Part shown: positions 34,255 through 43,020 of the stretch, piece after piece
How positions within the stretch are numbered: the stretch's first letter is position 1
How the letters are laid out: each line of letters starts with the position of its first letter
NCBI GenBank assembly: GCA_035293985.1
Contig: DATGLS010000017.1
Span: 248,001-312,000, forward strand
Direction: 5' to 3'
DNA: 64,000 bases
From: JAVDCA01 sp035293985
GTDB taxonomy: Bacteria > Pseudomonadota > Alphaproteobacteria > Rhizobiales > Xanthobacteraceae
Program-made: the position numbers and the translations under genes
Notes under the pieces: generated by a model
The model's input: the letters and a program-made list of their open reading frames with translations, nothing else
Told to the model about the DNA's origin: nothing
Database searches by the model: none

Positions 34255-35343
34255 TCAGCGTGCCCGCTTGCGCGGCGGAGTCGCGACGTCATTGGCGGCC
34301 GTGACCTCGTCGGCGGCCGCGGCCTCGTCGTCCGCCTCATCCTCGGCGTAGCGGCGCGCGATCTCGTCGGCGCGCGCCATCGCATCGCGCAAGGTTCTCG
34401 CCTCCTCCTCGGCCTCGCGCAGCTTGCGCGCCCAGGACGCGGCGACCAGCCGGTGGCCGGACTCCTCGGATTGGCGATGCAGCTTGCGCGCGAGCGCGAT
34501 GCGCTCGTCGAGCGCGCGCGTCGCGGCGCCGAGCGCCTGGCGCAGGCTCGCATCGAGCGCGAGACTCATGAGATCGGCCGTGTAGGCGTGGCCGATGTGG
34601 CAGCGATAGCGAACCACGTCGCCTTCGTCGATTTCCCACATCACGCCGTGGCACTCGGGGCACGCGAGGACCGAACGGCGTCCGATGCGATCGAGGGTGC
34701 TCATGCTTGATCTTCCAGTGCGTGCGATGTCCGTCTCCAGCTTGATGGCGGGCGGCACCTCGACCGGAGCGCCGGCCGGCTCGCGGGCGAGCCGGGCGAG
34801 CAGGGCCGGCATGTCGTGCAGGCCGGCCACGTGATCGGGCCGCAGCGCGCGCAGCGCGTTCAGCGGCATCTCGGCAAAGGCGGCATCCGCCGGATCCTGC
34901 ACCACCGCGATGCCGCCGCACTGCTGCAGCGCCTGCAGCCCGGAGGCGCCGTCGCCCAGCGTGCCGGTGAGGACCGCGCCGACGGCGCGCGGCCCGCAGC
35001 AGGCCGCGACCGAGCGAAACAGCGGATCGATCGCCGGCCGCGCATTGTTCTCGCGCGGGCCGTGGCCGAGGGTCAGGTGATCGCCATCGAGGAGCAGGTG
35101 CGATTTCGGCGGCGCGATGAAGATGTGACCGTAGCGCAACCGCTCGCCATGCTCGGCGAAGCTCGCCGTGAGCGGCCCGGCGTGGGAGAGGATCGTGTCC
35201 AAGGCGGAATGGAATTCGCTGGACAGATGGATGACGACCAGAATCGAGGCGGGAAAGTCGGCGGGAAGCTTCTGCGCCAGCAGGCGCAACGCCTCGAATC
35301 CGCCGGCCGATGTTCCAATGGCGAGAATGTCGCGGTGCGTCAT
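34255..35343 (-). CDS. Stand-alone CheB-type methylesterase with zinc-ribbon tail
   Basis: 362 residues. The CheB methylesterase domain (1-190) has catalytic Ser12 (GTSAGG), His39 and Asp131 (LTGTLGDGASG). No receiver domain precedes it, so it is not controlled as in chemotaxis. It is followed at 228-251 by a zinc-ribbon-like CPEC...RCHIGH, then a helical region of about 90 residues rich in Glu/Arg/Ala that looks like a coiled coil. No chemotaxis genes are nearby. An exact EcfG-type promoter precedes it, so it may belong to the stress network. Confidence 0.88.
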   Translation of the reverse strand: MTHRDILAIGTSAGGFEALRLLAQKLPADFPASILVVIHLSSEFHSALDTILSHAGPLTASFAEHGERLRYGHIFIAPPKSHLLLDGDHLTLGHGPRENNARPAIDPLFRSVAACCGPRAVGAVLTGTLGDGASGLQALQQCGGIAVVQDPADAAFAEMPLNALRALRPDHVAGLHDMPALLARLAREPAGAPVEVPPAIKLETDIARTGRSSMSTLDRIGRRSVLACPECHGVMWEIDEGDVVRYRCHIGHAYTADLMSLALDASLRQALGAATRALDERIALARKLHRQSEESGHRLVAASWARKLREAEEEARTLRDAMARADEIARRYAEDEADDEAAAADEVTAANDVATPPRKRAR

Positions 35344-35376
35344 GCATTCTGCGCCGGTTCGAGGAACCCCTGGGGC

Positions 35377-35401
35377 AACGGGGCGCGCGCCGATACGTTC
35401 C
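35377..35401 (-). promoter_or_regulatory. EcfG-type promoter, exact consensus
   Basis: GGAAC-N16-CGTT on the minus strand, 33 bases before the CheB-type start. Confidence 0.7.
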
Positions 35402-35727
35402 TTCCTGTTCCGACCCCGCGCGTGAAGCGAGTCGCATGGGACCCGCCTTCCCTAAAGCTGCGGCGGGCGAGGGCGCCTGTCGCACGAAGCCTGAAGCGCG
35501 AAAGCGGATGAGAGCGCCGCTTGCTCCGACACGGGTTAGGCGTGCTCAATCGGGGGTTCAGACCAAGCCTAGCTAGGGCCCCCCGCCTCTCGCTTTGCGG
35601 CTTCGCCGCGCGCTCGGCCCTTCCCGCCAACGGGCGGAGGGGAGCCGGCCAGACACTGAGTCGGAAAGCGACGCGACGGCCGCCGATTTGTCGGCCATGC
35701 TGAAAGCCTGGGCGGCGAGGTGATAGT
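35402..35727. other. Intergenic, no gene seen
   Basis: 326 bases. A weak element GGAAA-N16-CGAT (35663-35687) lies upstream of the next small gene. No other signal found. Confidence 0.3.
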
Positions 35728-35952
35728 GTGCCCATTACTCCATTTCTGAGCGAGGGGTCCTTCGATCCCGAGGAGACGCGAGCGATGGGCGTCGCCTTCG
35801 CGAGCGCATGTCGATCGCTCGGGCTCACCGATACGGCGGACCCGATGACCAGGATCATCGCTGCCAAGATTATCGAAGCTGCCAAGGCCGGCGAGCGCGA
35901 TCCGGTCAAGCTGCACGAGGCTGTCATGCTATGGGCGGCGCGGGCCGCCTGA
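35728..35952 (+). CDS. Small helical protein, paralogue of the 29.6-kb gene
   Basis: 74 residues from a GTG start, preceded by GCGAGG. Pattern: PFLSEGSFDPEETRAMGVAF, then ACRSLGLTDTADPMTRIIAAK and an AGERDPVKLHEAVMLWAARAA end. It shares its core with the 75-residue gene near 29.7 kb. Function unknown; predicted to be all-helical and cytoplasmic. Confidence 0.8.
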   Translation: MPITPFLSEGSFDPEETRAMGVAFASACRSLGLTDTADPMTRIIAAKIIEAAKAGERDPVKLHEAVMLWAARAA

Positions 35953-36141
35953 TGCGGCGTGAAATGACGGCAACGCAGCCTCGTGACATGACGCAAAAGC
36001 CGGGTAAAATCGTCATTGGCGCCCGGATACGGTTGTTCCAGCCCGGCTCCCGAGCTGAGGTATCGTCGGCGTCCACGATTTCCGCAGGATTGGGCCGCAA
36101 ATCCCGCGGGCTCCCGTGGGCCTATACGGGCAGCGCGTGAG

Positions 36142-36167
36142 GGAACCGCCGGCAGTGAGCCATTGTT
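36142..36167 (+). promoter_or_regulatory. Weak EcfG-like element
   Basis: GGAAC-N17-TGTT just before the small coiled-coil gene; one mismatch and a very short leader. Confidence 0.2.
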
Positions 36168-36179
36168 GAAATCGTTGCC

Positions 36180-36488
36180 ATGCCCCTCCGGCAAGACAGC
36201 GACACCAGCCGCCGATTGCGTGCAACCGAGGCGCAATTGCGCGCCGATCGCGAACAGCTCGGATTGATCTGGCGGCGCCTCATGGCGACCCAGGCGGTCA
36301 TCGAGCACGCGACGACCGTCTTCAAAGAATCTCGCGCGCTTCTGGATGACATTCGGGTCGAGGGGGCCGCAAACGGTCATCCGCCGACCAGCCATCACGC
36401 CCTTGCGATCAGCACGCCGCAAAGCGTGGAGCAGGCACCGCCTCCGCCCTCCCGGTTGCCGACACTCGATGTCCCCTCACCAGAATAG
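36180..36488 (+). CDS. Small coiled-coil protein, unrecognised
   Basis: 102 residues. The first 60 form an amphipathic, charged helix (SRRLRATEAQLRADREQLGLIWRRLM...) likely to be a coiled coil; the rest is Pro/Ala/Ser-rich and probably disordered. No family recognised and no strong ribosome site. Codon pattern favours this strand over the opposite. Confidence 0.5.
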   Translation: MPLRQDSDTSRRLRATEAQLRADREQLGLIWRRLMATQAVIEHATTVFKESRALLDDIRVEGAANGHPPTSHHALAISTPQSVEQAPPPPSRLPTLDVPSPE

Positions 36489-36511
36489 TGGCGCCGCGAG
36501 CCCTGTCGTGG

Positions 36512-36916
36512 TCAATCCTCGCAGCGCAGACCCAGCCGCGAGAGGGCTTCGTCGAGATGGTCGGCGAGCAGCGGCTTGGCAAGCAGGTATTGCGCCGTGT
36601 GGTTGTTGTGTACGCGCGCGGCCTCGCGCCGCAGGTCGTCCCAGTCGGCGAGATCGCCGTCGCCGCGGCCGAGCCACGTCATGGTGACGAGATCGATCTG
36701 CTCGTCCTCGTTCAAAGCGTTGATGAAGGCGAGCAACTCTCGCAGCGTCGGATCGTCGCGATGATCCTCCAGCACCGCGACCATGTCGTCGTCGGTCGGG
36801 TTCGAGGCGGTATCCGGCTCGGTGACGACATCCTTGGCCTCGAGCTCGCGTGCCTTGAGCACGAAGAAGCATACTTTGTCGGTCGAGATCGACAGCGCCG
36901 GAACAGCCGCGGCCAT
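36512..36916 (-). CDS. DUF3775 family protein
   Basis: 134 residues matching DUF3775: LSISTDKVCFFVLKARELEAKD, then an acidic linker of about 20, and LLAFINALNEDEQIDLVTMTWLGRGDGDLADWDDLRREAARVHNNHTAQYLLAKPLLADHLDEAL. The start MAAAVPAL is chosen by family length. An EcfG-like element precedes it. Function unknown. Confidence 0.88.
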   Translation of the reverse strand: MAAAVPALSISTDKVCFFVLKARELEAKDVVTEPDTASNPTDDDMVAVLEDHRDDPTLRELLAFINALNEDEQIDLVTMTWLGRGDGDLADWDDLRREAARVHNNHTAQYLLAKPLLADHLDEALSRLGLRCED

Positions 36917-36944
36917 CAAAGATTCTCCATCATCACCAACCGTC

Positions 36945-36969
36945 AACGTGTGGAATCGTGTTGCGTTGC
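36945..36969 (-). promoter_or_regulatory. EcfG-like promoter for DUF3775 gene
   Basis: GCAAC-N16-CGTT on the minus strand; one mismatch, 28 bases before the start. Confidence 0.35.
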
Positions 36970-37137
36970 ACGCCAGGCATGCGGCACGCTGGGGCAGACC
37001 ACCCGCACTTATGCGGGGATGAACGGGCGGGCGGCTCCGTCCCGAGCCGTTTGATTCGCGCATCACTGACATTCGTGTTAGCGTCGGCGCGTCCATTCAT
37101 TCCGGATGATTTTCCCGGCTTGGCTTGCGGTGGCGCC

Positions 37138-37539
37138 GTGCTGCAACGTCTGAGTCACGATGTCCTGATGTATCTCGAGCGGGCCCATCGCGCACGCGAG
37201 CGCGCGCAGCAATCACCGAGCAAGGCGGAGCGCGTCTTTCATGAGCGCATGGAAAGCTCGTGGATGAACCTCGCGGCGAGCGCCGCCTTCGTCGCGCGGG
37301 TCGATCTCTTCCTGCACACCCTCGAGAACAACGCCCTGCCCTACGACGGCTGCCCGCAGTGCCGCAGCGTGATGCGGATCAAGACGATCGAAACCGCCAG
37401 GCACGAGGACGTTTTCGTGTTCGAGTGCCGCGGTTGCGGCGCCATCGAGCAACGCGTCCACGCCAAAGAGCCTGGCAGCGGCCGGGACCTCCCGCCGCCG
37501 GCGTCGGAGGGCGCGACGCGGCCTAGTCGGCCGCAATGA
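37138..37539 (+). CDS. Small helical protein with C-terminal zinc ribbon
   Basis: 133 residues from GTG. The N-terminal part (LQRLSHDVLMYLERAHRARERAQQS...) matches the short helical proteins frequent in Bradyrhizobium-like genomes that begin MLQRLS. The C-terminal part adds a zinc ribbon with CPQC near 80-83 and CRGC near 104-107. GTG is chosen over the ATG ten codons later on that family pattern. The 3' end overlaps the convergent response regulator by 17 bases. Confidence 0.7.
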   Translation: MLQRLSHDVLMYLERAHRARERAQQSPSKAERVFHERMESSWMNLAASAAFVARVDLFLHTLENNALPYDGCPQCRSVMRIKTIETARHEDVFVFECRGCGAIEQRVHAKEPGSGRDLPPPASEGATRPSRPQ

Positions 37540-37921
37540 GGCTCGCCATCGTGGCGACGATCTTGTGCGGCTCGGCCGGCTTGGAAACGACCATGCAGTC
37601 GGGCCATTCGGCGCGCACCGCGCAGGTGTCGAGCTGGCCGGTGTAGAAGAAGAACGACACGTCACGCTCGGCCAGCGCGCGGGCGACCGGCAAGCTGGTC
37701 TCGCGGTCGAGCTGCAGGTCGAGAATGGCCGCGTCGACGTCCTGCTCGCGGAGAACGCGCAAGGCCTCGGTGACGCTTCGGCAGGTCCACACGGCCGCGG
37801 CACCCGCCTCCGACAGGATCGACTCCAGCTCCATCAGGATGAGAAAGCTGTCCTCGACGATCAGGATATGCGCGGCCCGCAACGCGTCCGAAGCATCACC
37901 CTCCTTGGCCAGCCCGTCCAC
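37523..37921 (-). CDS. Single-domain response regulator
   Basis: 132 residues forming one receiver domain: acidic pocket Glu23-Asp24, phospho-acceptor Asp68 (AAILDLQLD), a Thr near 94 in FFYTG and Lys114 in VVSKPAE. No output domain. Its start overlaps the 3' end of the large CheB-CheR-HWE kinase gene by 26 bases, so it is almost certainly that kinase's phosphate acceptor. Such pairs feed the general stress response in alphaproteobacteria. Confidence 0.92.
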   Translation of the reverse strand: MDGLAKEGDASDALRAAHILIVEDSFLILMELESILSEAGAAAVWTCRSVTEALRVLREQDVDAAILDLQLDRETSLPVARALAERDVSFFFYTGQLDTCAVRAEWPDCMVVSKPAEPHKIVATMASLIAAD

Positions 37922-40900
37922 CGTTCATCGCCTCCGCGAGCGGGATCTCGATCGCGCACGCGACCCCTTCCGGGCGGAATTCGCGGCGAACGATCGCATT
38001 CGGGATGCTCTTCTCGATCAGCGTCCCACCGAAACCCGACGTGGTGGGCCGCTGGACCGGAGGGCCTCCTCGCTCCGTCCAGAAAACCGTCAGCGTCCGC
38101 CGATTGTTCCTCGACTCGACGTGCCAGCGCAGATTCACGCTGCCGGCGGGACGCGACAGTGCGCCGTGCTTGACCGCGTTGGTCGCGAGCTCATGCAGCA
38201 CCAGACCGAACGGCGTCGCGAGATCGGGCGGCAGTGTGACCGCCTCCCCCTCGATGCGCACGCGGTCCGGGTTATCCGCCACATAGGGACCGAGCTGATC
38301 GCGGGCGAGCGCGCCGAGATCGGCGCCGCGCCAGTCCGAGTCGACGAGCAGCGTGTGGGCGCTGCCGAGCGCGCGCAGCCGGCCGTCGAAGCGGGAGACG
38401 AAATCCTCGGGCGACTTGGTGTGGCGCTGGGTCTGATGCGCGATCGACTGGACGACCGCGAGCGTGTTCTTGATGCGGTGCGAGAGCTCGCCGAGCAGCA
38501 GCTTCTGGCGCTCCTCCCACGCCTTGCGGTCGGTCACGTCGACGAAGGTGATGACGACGCCGTCGATCTTGTCGTCGACCGTGCGATAGGGCCGCATCCG
38601 CACGTCGTACCAGCGATCGTCGCGGCTGCGCACCTCGCGCCGGACCGGGCTCAGATGCGTGAGCACGTTGCTGGCGTCCTTGACGAGGTCGTCATAGACG
38701 AGCTGGTGGGCGAAATCGGTGACCGGCCGGCCTTCGTCGCTGGGCGTGATGCGGAACAGCTCGGTGACCGGCTTGGTGAAGCGCTTGATGCGCAGGCCGG
38801 CGTCGAGGAAGAGAGTGCCGAAATCGGTCGCCGCCATCAGGTTCTGCAGATCGCTGTGGGCGCGCGACACCGCCTCGAGCTTGAGCTTGAGCTCGCTGTT
38901 GACCGTCTGCAGCTCCTCGTTGATCGACTGCAGCTCCTCCTTGCTGGTCTCGAGCTCCTCCGAGGTCGAGCGGTACTCCTCGTTGATCGACTGCAACTCC
39001 TCGTTGGCGGCGCGCAGCTCCTCGTTGGCGGCCTCCGACTCCTCGCGCGTGGTGCGCAGGCGCGCCTGGGTGAGCTGCAGCTCCTCGCTCAGCCGGCGCA
39101 CCGTCTCGTCGCTCGCCGAGCGCTGGTCGGGCACGATCGCGTCCTGCTCGACCGCCTCGCCCTCGATGAACAGCACCAGCGCATGGCGCGCCCTCCCCTC
39201 GTTTTCCTCCAGCGCCGGCTTGACCTGGAAGTGGACGCGGTGCGGCGCGCCGTTGAAGCGGATCAGGATCGGCAGGCTGAGCGTCGACTGCCCGAGCTCG
39301 AAGGCGCGATGCAGCGCCGAGCGCAGCTCGAAGCGCAATTCGGGGCGGGCGAGATCGACCACGTCGCCGCTCATCGGCCCGCCCGACGGTTGCAGGAACC
39401 GGCCGGCATGCTCGGAGAGGTGCACCACCCGGTGCGCCGTGTCGACCAGCACGCTGGGCGGCGCGATCTGCTCGATCGCCTGGCGGTGGATGGCGGCCTC
39501 GTTGAGGGCCGCGGACGGCGTCAAGGGGCGCCCACCGGAGACCGCGTAGGCCTCGTGCGTCCCGAGCCCGCCGAGCAGCCGCGGCAGCAGCCGCGGCTTG
39601 TCGCCGGGGCTGGCGCTCGATTGATAGATGCGCGACTTGCGGTCGAGCGTCACCAACAGGCCGGGCGGGTTGTCGGCGGTCTCCGACGACCCGACGATCA
39701 GGTAGCCGCCGGGATTGAGCGCGTAGTGGAACGTGCTGCACACCTGCTGCTGCAGCTCGCGATCGAGATAGATCAGCAGGTTGCGGCACGAGATCAGGTC
39801 GATGCGCGAGAACGGCGGGTCCTTGAGCACGCTGTGCGCGGCGAACAGCACGATGTCGCGCAGCTCGCGCCGCACCCGATAATGATCGCCTTCATGGACG
39901 AAGAAGCGTCGCAGGCGCTCCTCGTTCACGTCCGCCTCGATCGCGGCCGGGTACAGCCCCTCGCGCGCGATCGCCAGCGCCCGCGTGTCGAGGTCCGAGC
40001 CGAACACCTGGACCGCCGGGCGGATGTCGTGGCGCGCCGCCTCCTCGAGCACGATGATGGCGATCGAATACGCCTCCTCGCCGGTGGCGCAGCCGGGCAC
40101 CCAGATGCGCACCGTGTCGCCCACCGATTTCCCATCGAACAGGTGCGGGATCACCTGGGTCTTGAGCGCCTCGAACGCGTCGCTGTCGCGGAAGAAGGTG
40201 GTGACCGAGATCAGCAGGTCGCCGAGCAGCGCCTGCGCCTCCTCGGCGTTCTCGCGCAGGAAGTCGTAGTACTCCTCGAGGCCGTCGGTGCGCGTCACCT
40301 GCATGCGGCGCAGGATGCGGCGCAGCACGGTCGAGCGCTTGTACTTGGTGAAATCGTGCCCGGTGCGCACCCGCACGTGGGCGAGCAGGCGGCGCAGCAG
40401 CTCCTCGTCGAGCTCCTGCTCGTGATCGAGCGCCGCCGTGGTGTGCTTGCTGCGGATCAGCCGCACCAGGCGTCCGGCGAGCTCGCGCACCGGCAGCACG
40501 AGATCGGCGATGCCGGTCGCGATGGCGCTGCGCGGCATCGAGGGATATTCGGCCTCGGCCGGATCCTGCACCAGGATGATGCCGCCCGCCCCTTTGACGT
40601 CCTTGACGCCGATCGCGCCATCGGCGCCGGCGCCGCTCAGGATGATCGCGAACCCGTCGCCATGCTGCTCGGCGAGGGAGCGGAAGAACAGATCGATCGG
40701 CGCGCGGCGGCCGCGCGGCTCGTCGAAGTTGGCGGTGGAGATCTCGTTGTCGGTGAGGCGCAGCTGCCGGTCGGGCGGGATGACGTAGACGTGATCTGCC
40801 TCCAGCTGCTCGGGTTCGATGACCTGGGAGACCGGCATCGAGGTGCGCGCCGCGAGCACGTTGGGCAGCTCGCTGCGTACCTGCGGGTCCAGGTGGACGA

Positions 40901-41054
40901 TCACCACATAGGCTGCGCCGGTGTCGCCGGGGAGACTTTCGAAGAAGGCCTGTAACGCCTGGATACCGCCCGCCGAGGCGCCGATCCCGACGATCACCGG
41001 CTTCGGCGGAGTGCCATTCGCCCCGCGGCTATCCGGATCGCCTGCGTCAGCCAT
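37896..41054 (-). CDS. CheB-CheR-PAS-HWE histidine kinase fusion
   Basis: 1052 residues in four modules. A CheB methylesterase spans about 20-200 (catalytic Ser27 in GASAGG, ILSGAGADGAIG near 138-149). A CheR methyltransferase spans about 215-480 (SAM loop VPGCATGEEAYS at 319-330). A coiled coil of repeated NEELQSINEE units spans about 650-735. PAS at about 736-845 is followed by an HWE kinase with phospho-His859 (GELSHRIKNTLAVVQ), NxxxH-type ATP box ELATNAVKHGAL and FWTERGG. Cytoplasmic. HWE kinases commonly phosphorylate PhyR-type or single-domain regulators of the general stress response; one overlaps it downstream. Confidence 0.93.
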   Translation of the reverse strand: MADAGDPDSRGANGTPPKPVIVGIGASAGGIQALQAFFESLPGDTGAAYVVIVHLDPQVRSELPNVLAARTSMPVSQVIEPEQLEADHVYVIPPDRQLRLTDNEISTANFDEPRGRRAPIDLFFRSLAEQHGDGFAIILSGAGADGAIGVKDVKGAGGIILVQDPAEAEYPSMPRSAIATGIADLVLPVRELAGRLVRLIRSKHTTAALDHEQELDEELLRRLLAHVRVRTGHDFTKYKRSTVLRRILRRMQVTRTDGLEEYYDFLRENAEEAQALLGDLLISVTTFFRDSDAFEALKTQVIPHLFDGKSVGDTVRIWVPGCATGEEAYSIAIIVLEEAARHDIRPAVQVFGSDLDTRALAIAREGLYPAAIEADVNEERLRRFFVHEGDHYRVRRELRDIVLFAAHSVLKDPPFSRIDLISCRNLLIYLDRELQQQVCSTFHYALNPGGYLIVGSSETADNPPGLLVTLDRKSRIYQSSASPGDKPRLLPRLLGGLGTHEAYAVSGGRPLTPSAALNEAAIHRQAIEQIAPPSVLVDTAHRVVHLSEHAGRFLQPSGGPMSGDVVDLARPELRFELRSALHRAFELGQSTLSLPILIRFNGAPHRVHFQVKPALEENEGRARHALVLFIEGEAVEQDAIVPDQRSASDETVRRLSEELQLTQARLRTTREESEAANEELRAANEELQSINEEYRSTSEELETSKEELQSINEELQTVNSELKLKLEAVSRAHSDLQNLMAATDFGTLFLDAGLRIKRFTKPVTELFRITPSDEGRPVTDFAHQLVYDDLVKDASNVLTHLSPVRREVRSRDDRWYDVRMRPYRTVDDKIDGVVITFVDVTDRKAWEERQKLLLGELSHRIKNTLAVVQSIAHQTQRHTKSPEDFVSRFDGRLRALGSAHTLLVDSDWRGADLGALARDQLGPYVADNPDRVRIEGEAVTLPPDLATPFGLVLHELATNAVKHGALSRPAGSVNLRWHVESRNNRRTLTVFWTERGGPPVQRPTTSGFGGTLIEKSIPNAIVRREFRPEGVACAIEIPLAEAMNGGRAGQGG

Positions 41055-41317
41055 GACACCACCCTCTGCGCCGGCGGATATCTGGGACCGACGAGCACGC
41101 TGCGGCGCCACGCGCAACGTTGCGCGGTAAAGGCAGGGGTGTCAAAGGAATTCCCTTGCCGGAGGCCGGCCGCGACGGCTCCGATTGCCGCATGGCAGTC
41201 ATGGTCTCGGTGCTCGTCACTGCAATCAGGGTGGCGGTCGTCTCGGCGGTCGCGCCAATCACGAGGGAACTGGAAACGATCAGCACCTGCGGTGTGCTCG
41301 CGTTACGTCAACCGGAG

Positions 41318-42076
41318 CTACCCGCGGCCGGCGCTACGCGCTTCCCGGGCGGGGCCGGTGGGCAAGCCGAGGCGGCCGAGGCCGGGGAACTTGAGCGCGG
41401 GTCGGCGCAGATCGAGACCAAGCACCGCGCCGAAGAAGTCGAGCTCGATCCCCTCGACCCAGCCGACCGCCAGGCCGAGATAGCCGCCGAGCGAGACGAA
41501 CGCTCCGGTGCCGGACGGCGCGATGCCGATCCAGCGACCATGATAGGGATAGTTCTTGCCGATCGCGGTCGGCGGCAGCACCGCCTTGAGCTCCGGAACG
41601 GCATCGAGCGCCGCCTGGACGAAGGTGTTGGAGTTCGGTCCCGGCCATGGCCGGTAATCCCCGAGGGCGCTGAACTTGTAGCTCTCGATCACGGCGCGAA
41701 TTTTCGGGATCAGCCGCTCGGCCTGCTCACCATCGACGCGCGCAATCGTTTGCGGCCACGCGCCGAACCAGCGGCCATCCGGCGCGAAGCCGTCGACCCG
41801 GATGGGCTCGCCCCATGCCGTGTAGTCGTAGCGGGTGTAGTGGCGCGCGCCGCGCTCCTTCACCACGATCCAGCAATGCACCGCGAAGATGCCGCGCCAG
41901 CGCACCGTGCGCGCCGCATAGACGCGGATGACCGCGTCGACATGCTCGGATGCGTTCGGCAGCAGCCCGGCGCTCGAGCGGTCCGCGGTCTGCCAGTCGC
42001 CGCGCCGCTCGCCGAAAAGATACAGAACGGCCGACAGCGCGACTGGCACGAGAATGAGCAGCAGGAAGACGAGCAT
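41318..42076 (-). CDS. DUF3750 family membrane-anchored protein
   Basis: 252 residues. One N-terminal transmembrane segment (MLVFLLLILVPVALSAVLYLF) anchors a periplasmic DUF3750 domain with AVHCWIVVKERGARHYTRYD, WPGPNSNTFVQA and GKNYPYHGRWIGIAPSGTGAFVSLGGYLG. An NSNTF motif with nearby Cys/His is typical; whether it is an enzyme is not known. The ATG at the membrane segment is preferred although an upstream in-frame GTG exists. Confidence 0.85.
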   Translation of the reverse strand: MLVFLLLILVPVALSAVLYLFGERRGDWQTADRSSAGLLPNASEHVDAVIRVYAARTVRWRGIFAVHCWIVVKERGARHYTRYDYTAWGEPIRVDGFAPDGRWFGAWPQTIARVDGEQAERLIPKIRAVIESYKFSALGDYRPWPGPNSNTFVQAALDAVPELKAVLPPTAIGKNYPYHGRWIGIAPSGTGAFVSLGGYLGLAVGWVEGIELDFFGAVLGLDLRRPALKFPGLGRLGLPTGPAREARSAGRG

Positions 42077-43020
42077 GGCGCGAGAGGAACCGGCGGCAGA
42101 TCCGAACGAGGACGGCACGTCCCATGTAATCGGCCGGGCGGCATTTTCCAGACCGGCACCGGGCGGCCCGGTGTCGGCATCGGCGAGACGGCTGGCGCCG
42201 GCACGAACACATGTGTGAAATTCACATGGTGAGGTGCCGCTCGACCGCCCACGTCGACGTGATCGGGCTAATGGGTGCGCCCACCTGTCGCTGCGCCCGC
42301 CGTGTACGGCGGCGTCACGGGACCTATGCGTGCTCGGGCCGTGCGGTGATCGCACGTCATGAAGGGGGGCGGGATCGACTTGTCCGTCGTTTTCAGGACT
42401 TGAAGCAAGCTCGGCTCGACCCGGGTTTTCTTCGGCTTCGCCCAGACCTGCTCGGGCAGCGATGGCCGCACCCCTGAATAGCGGGGATAGATTGAATTTG
42501 GTTGCATTTGCGGGCCAATCGGCGCATGGCATCAAGTGCAGAGTGACATTCGCGCGTCCGCAGCCTGATGGCTTCGGGCGCGCTTTGCTTTTCAAGCGCG
42601 CAAGCCCACTGCAGCGACGTGATGTCGTTCTGCGTGCTTGCCGATTGCCATGACGGGAGGATCGGAAGTCGCGAATGTGCTCGCCCGAGGCAGGACGAAA
42701 GATGGTCGGGTCCCTCCGAGAGGAGAAATCGCCCTGTAAATGCCCCCTCTTCTTCCTGTTTTTCGCTCCTGTTATCGGCCTGTTCGTCGCTCGCGCCTTT
42801 TCGGTCGTTATTTCAATGAGTTTTCCTGTATTTCGAGCACATCGGCGCCCTGTAAATCGCCTGTATTTTAAAGAAGGGATTTTTGGACTGCACCCCTGTG
42901 GTGAGACACCAGGGACTGGTTGCGCTCGCAACAGCAAGCTGCTGCCGCACGGCGGCCGCTCGCTGTTCTTGTCGATGTCGCGGTCGTCGCGTCCGTATCG
43001 CGGCTGCCTCGTGAAAGACG
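42077..43020. other. Non-coding region of 0.94 kb
   Basis: No ORF with domain content or start signals on either strand. Parts are distinctly AT-richer than the surroundings. It contains an irregular CCTGT array, listed separately. Possibly decayed DNA or a dispersed repeat of this lineage. Confidence 0.5.
42733..42899. repeat. Irregular array of eight CCTGT motifs
   Basis: CCTGT occurs at 42733, 42755, 42768, 42779, 42825, 42849, 42860 and 42895, mostly followed by an A/T-rich triplet. Spacings of 22, 13, 11, 46, 24, 11 and 35 bases are mostly near multiples of 11-12. No gene overlaps it. Confidence 0.5.

Noticed and set aside
37725..40955. Very long plus-strand open frame
   Set aside because: It mirrors the CheB-CheR-HWE kinase; open only because of high GC, with no domain.
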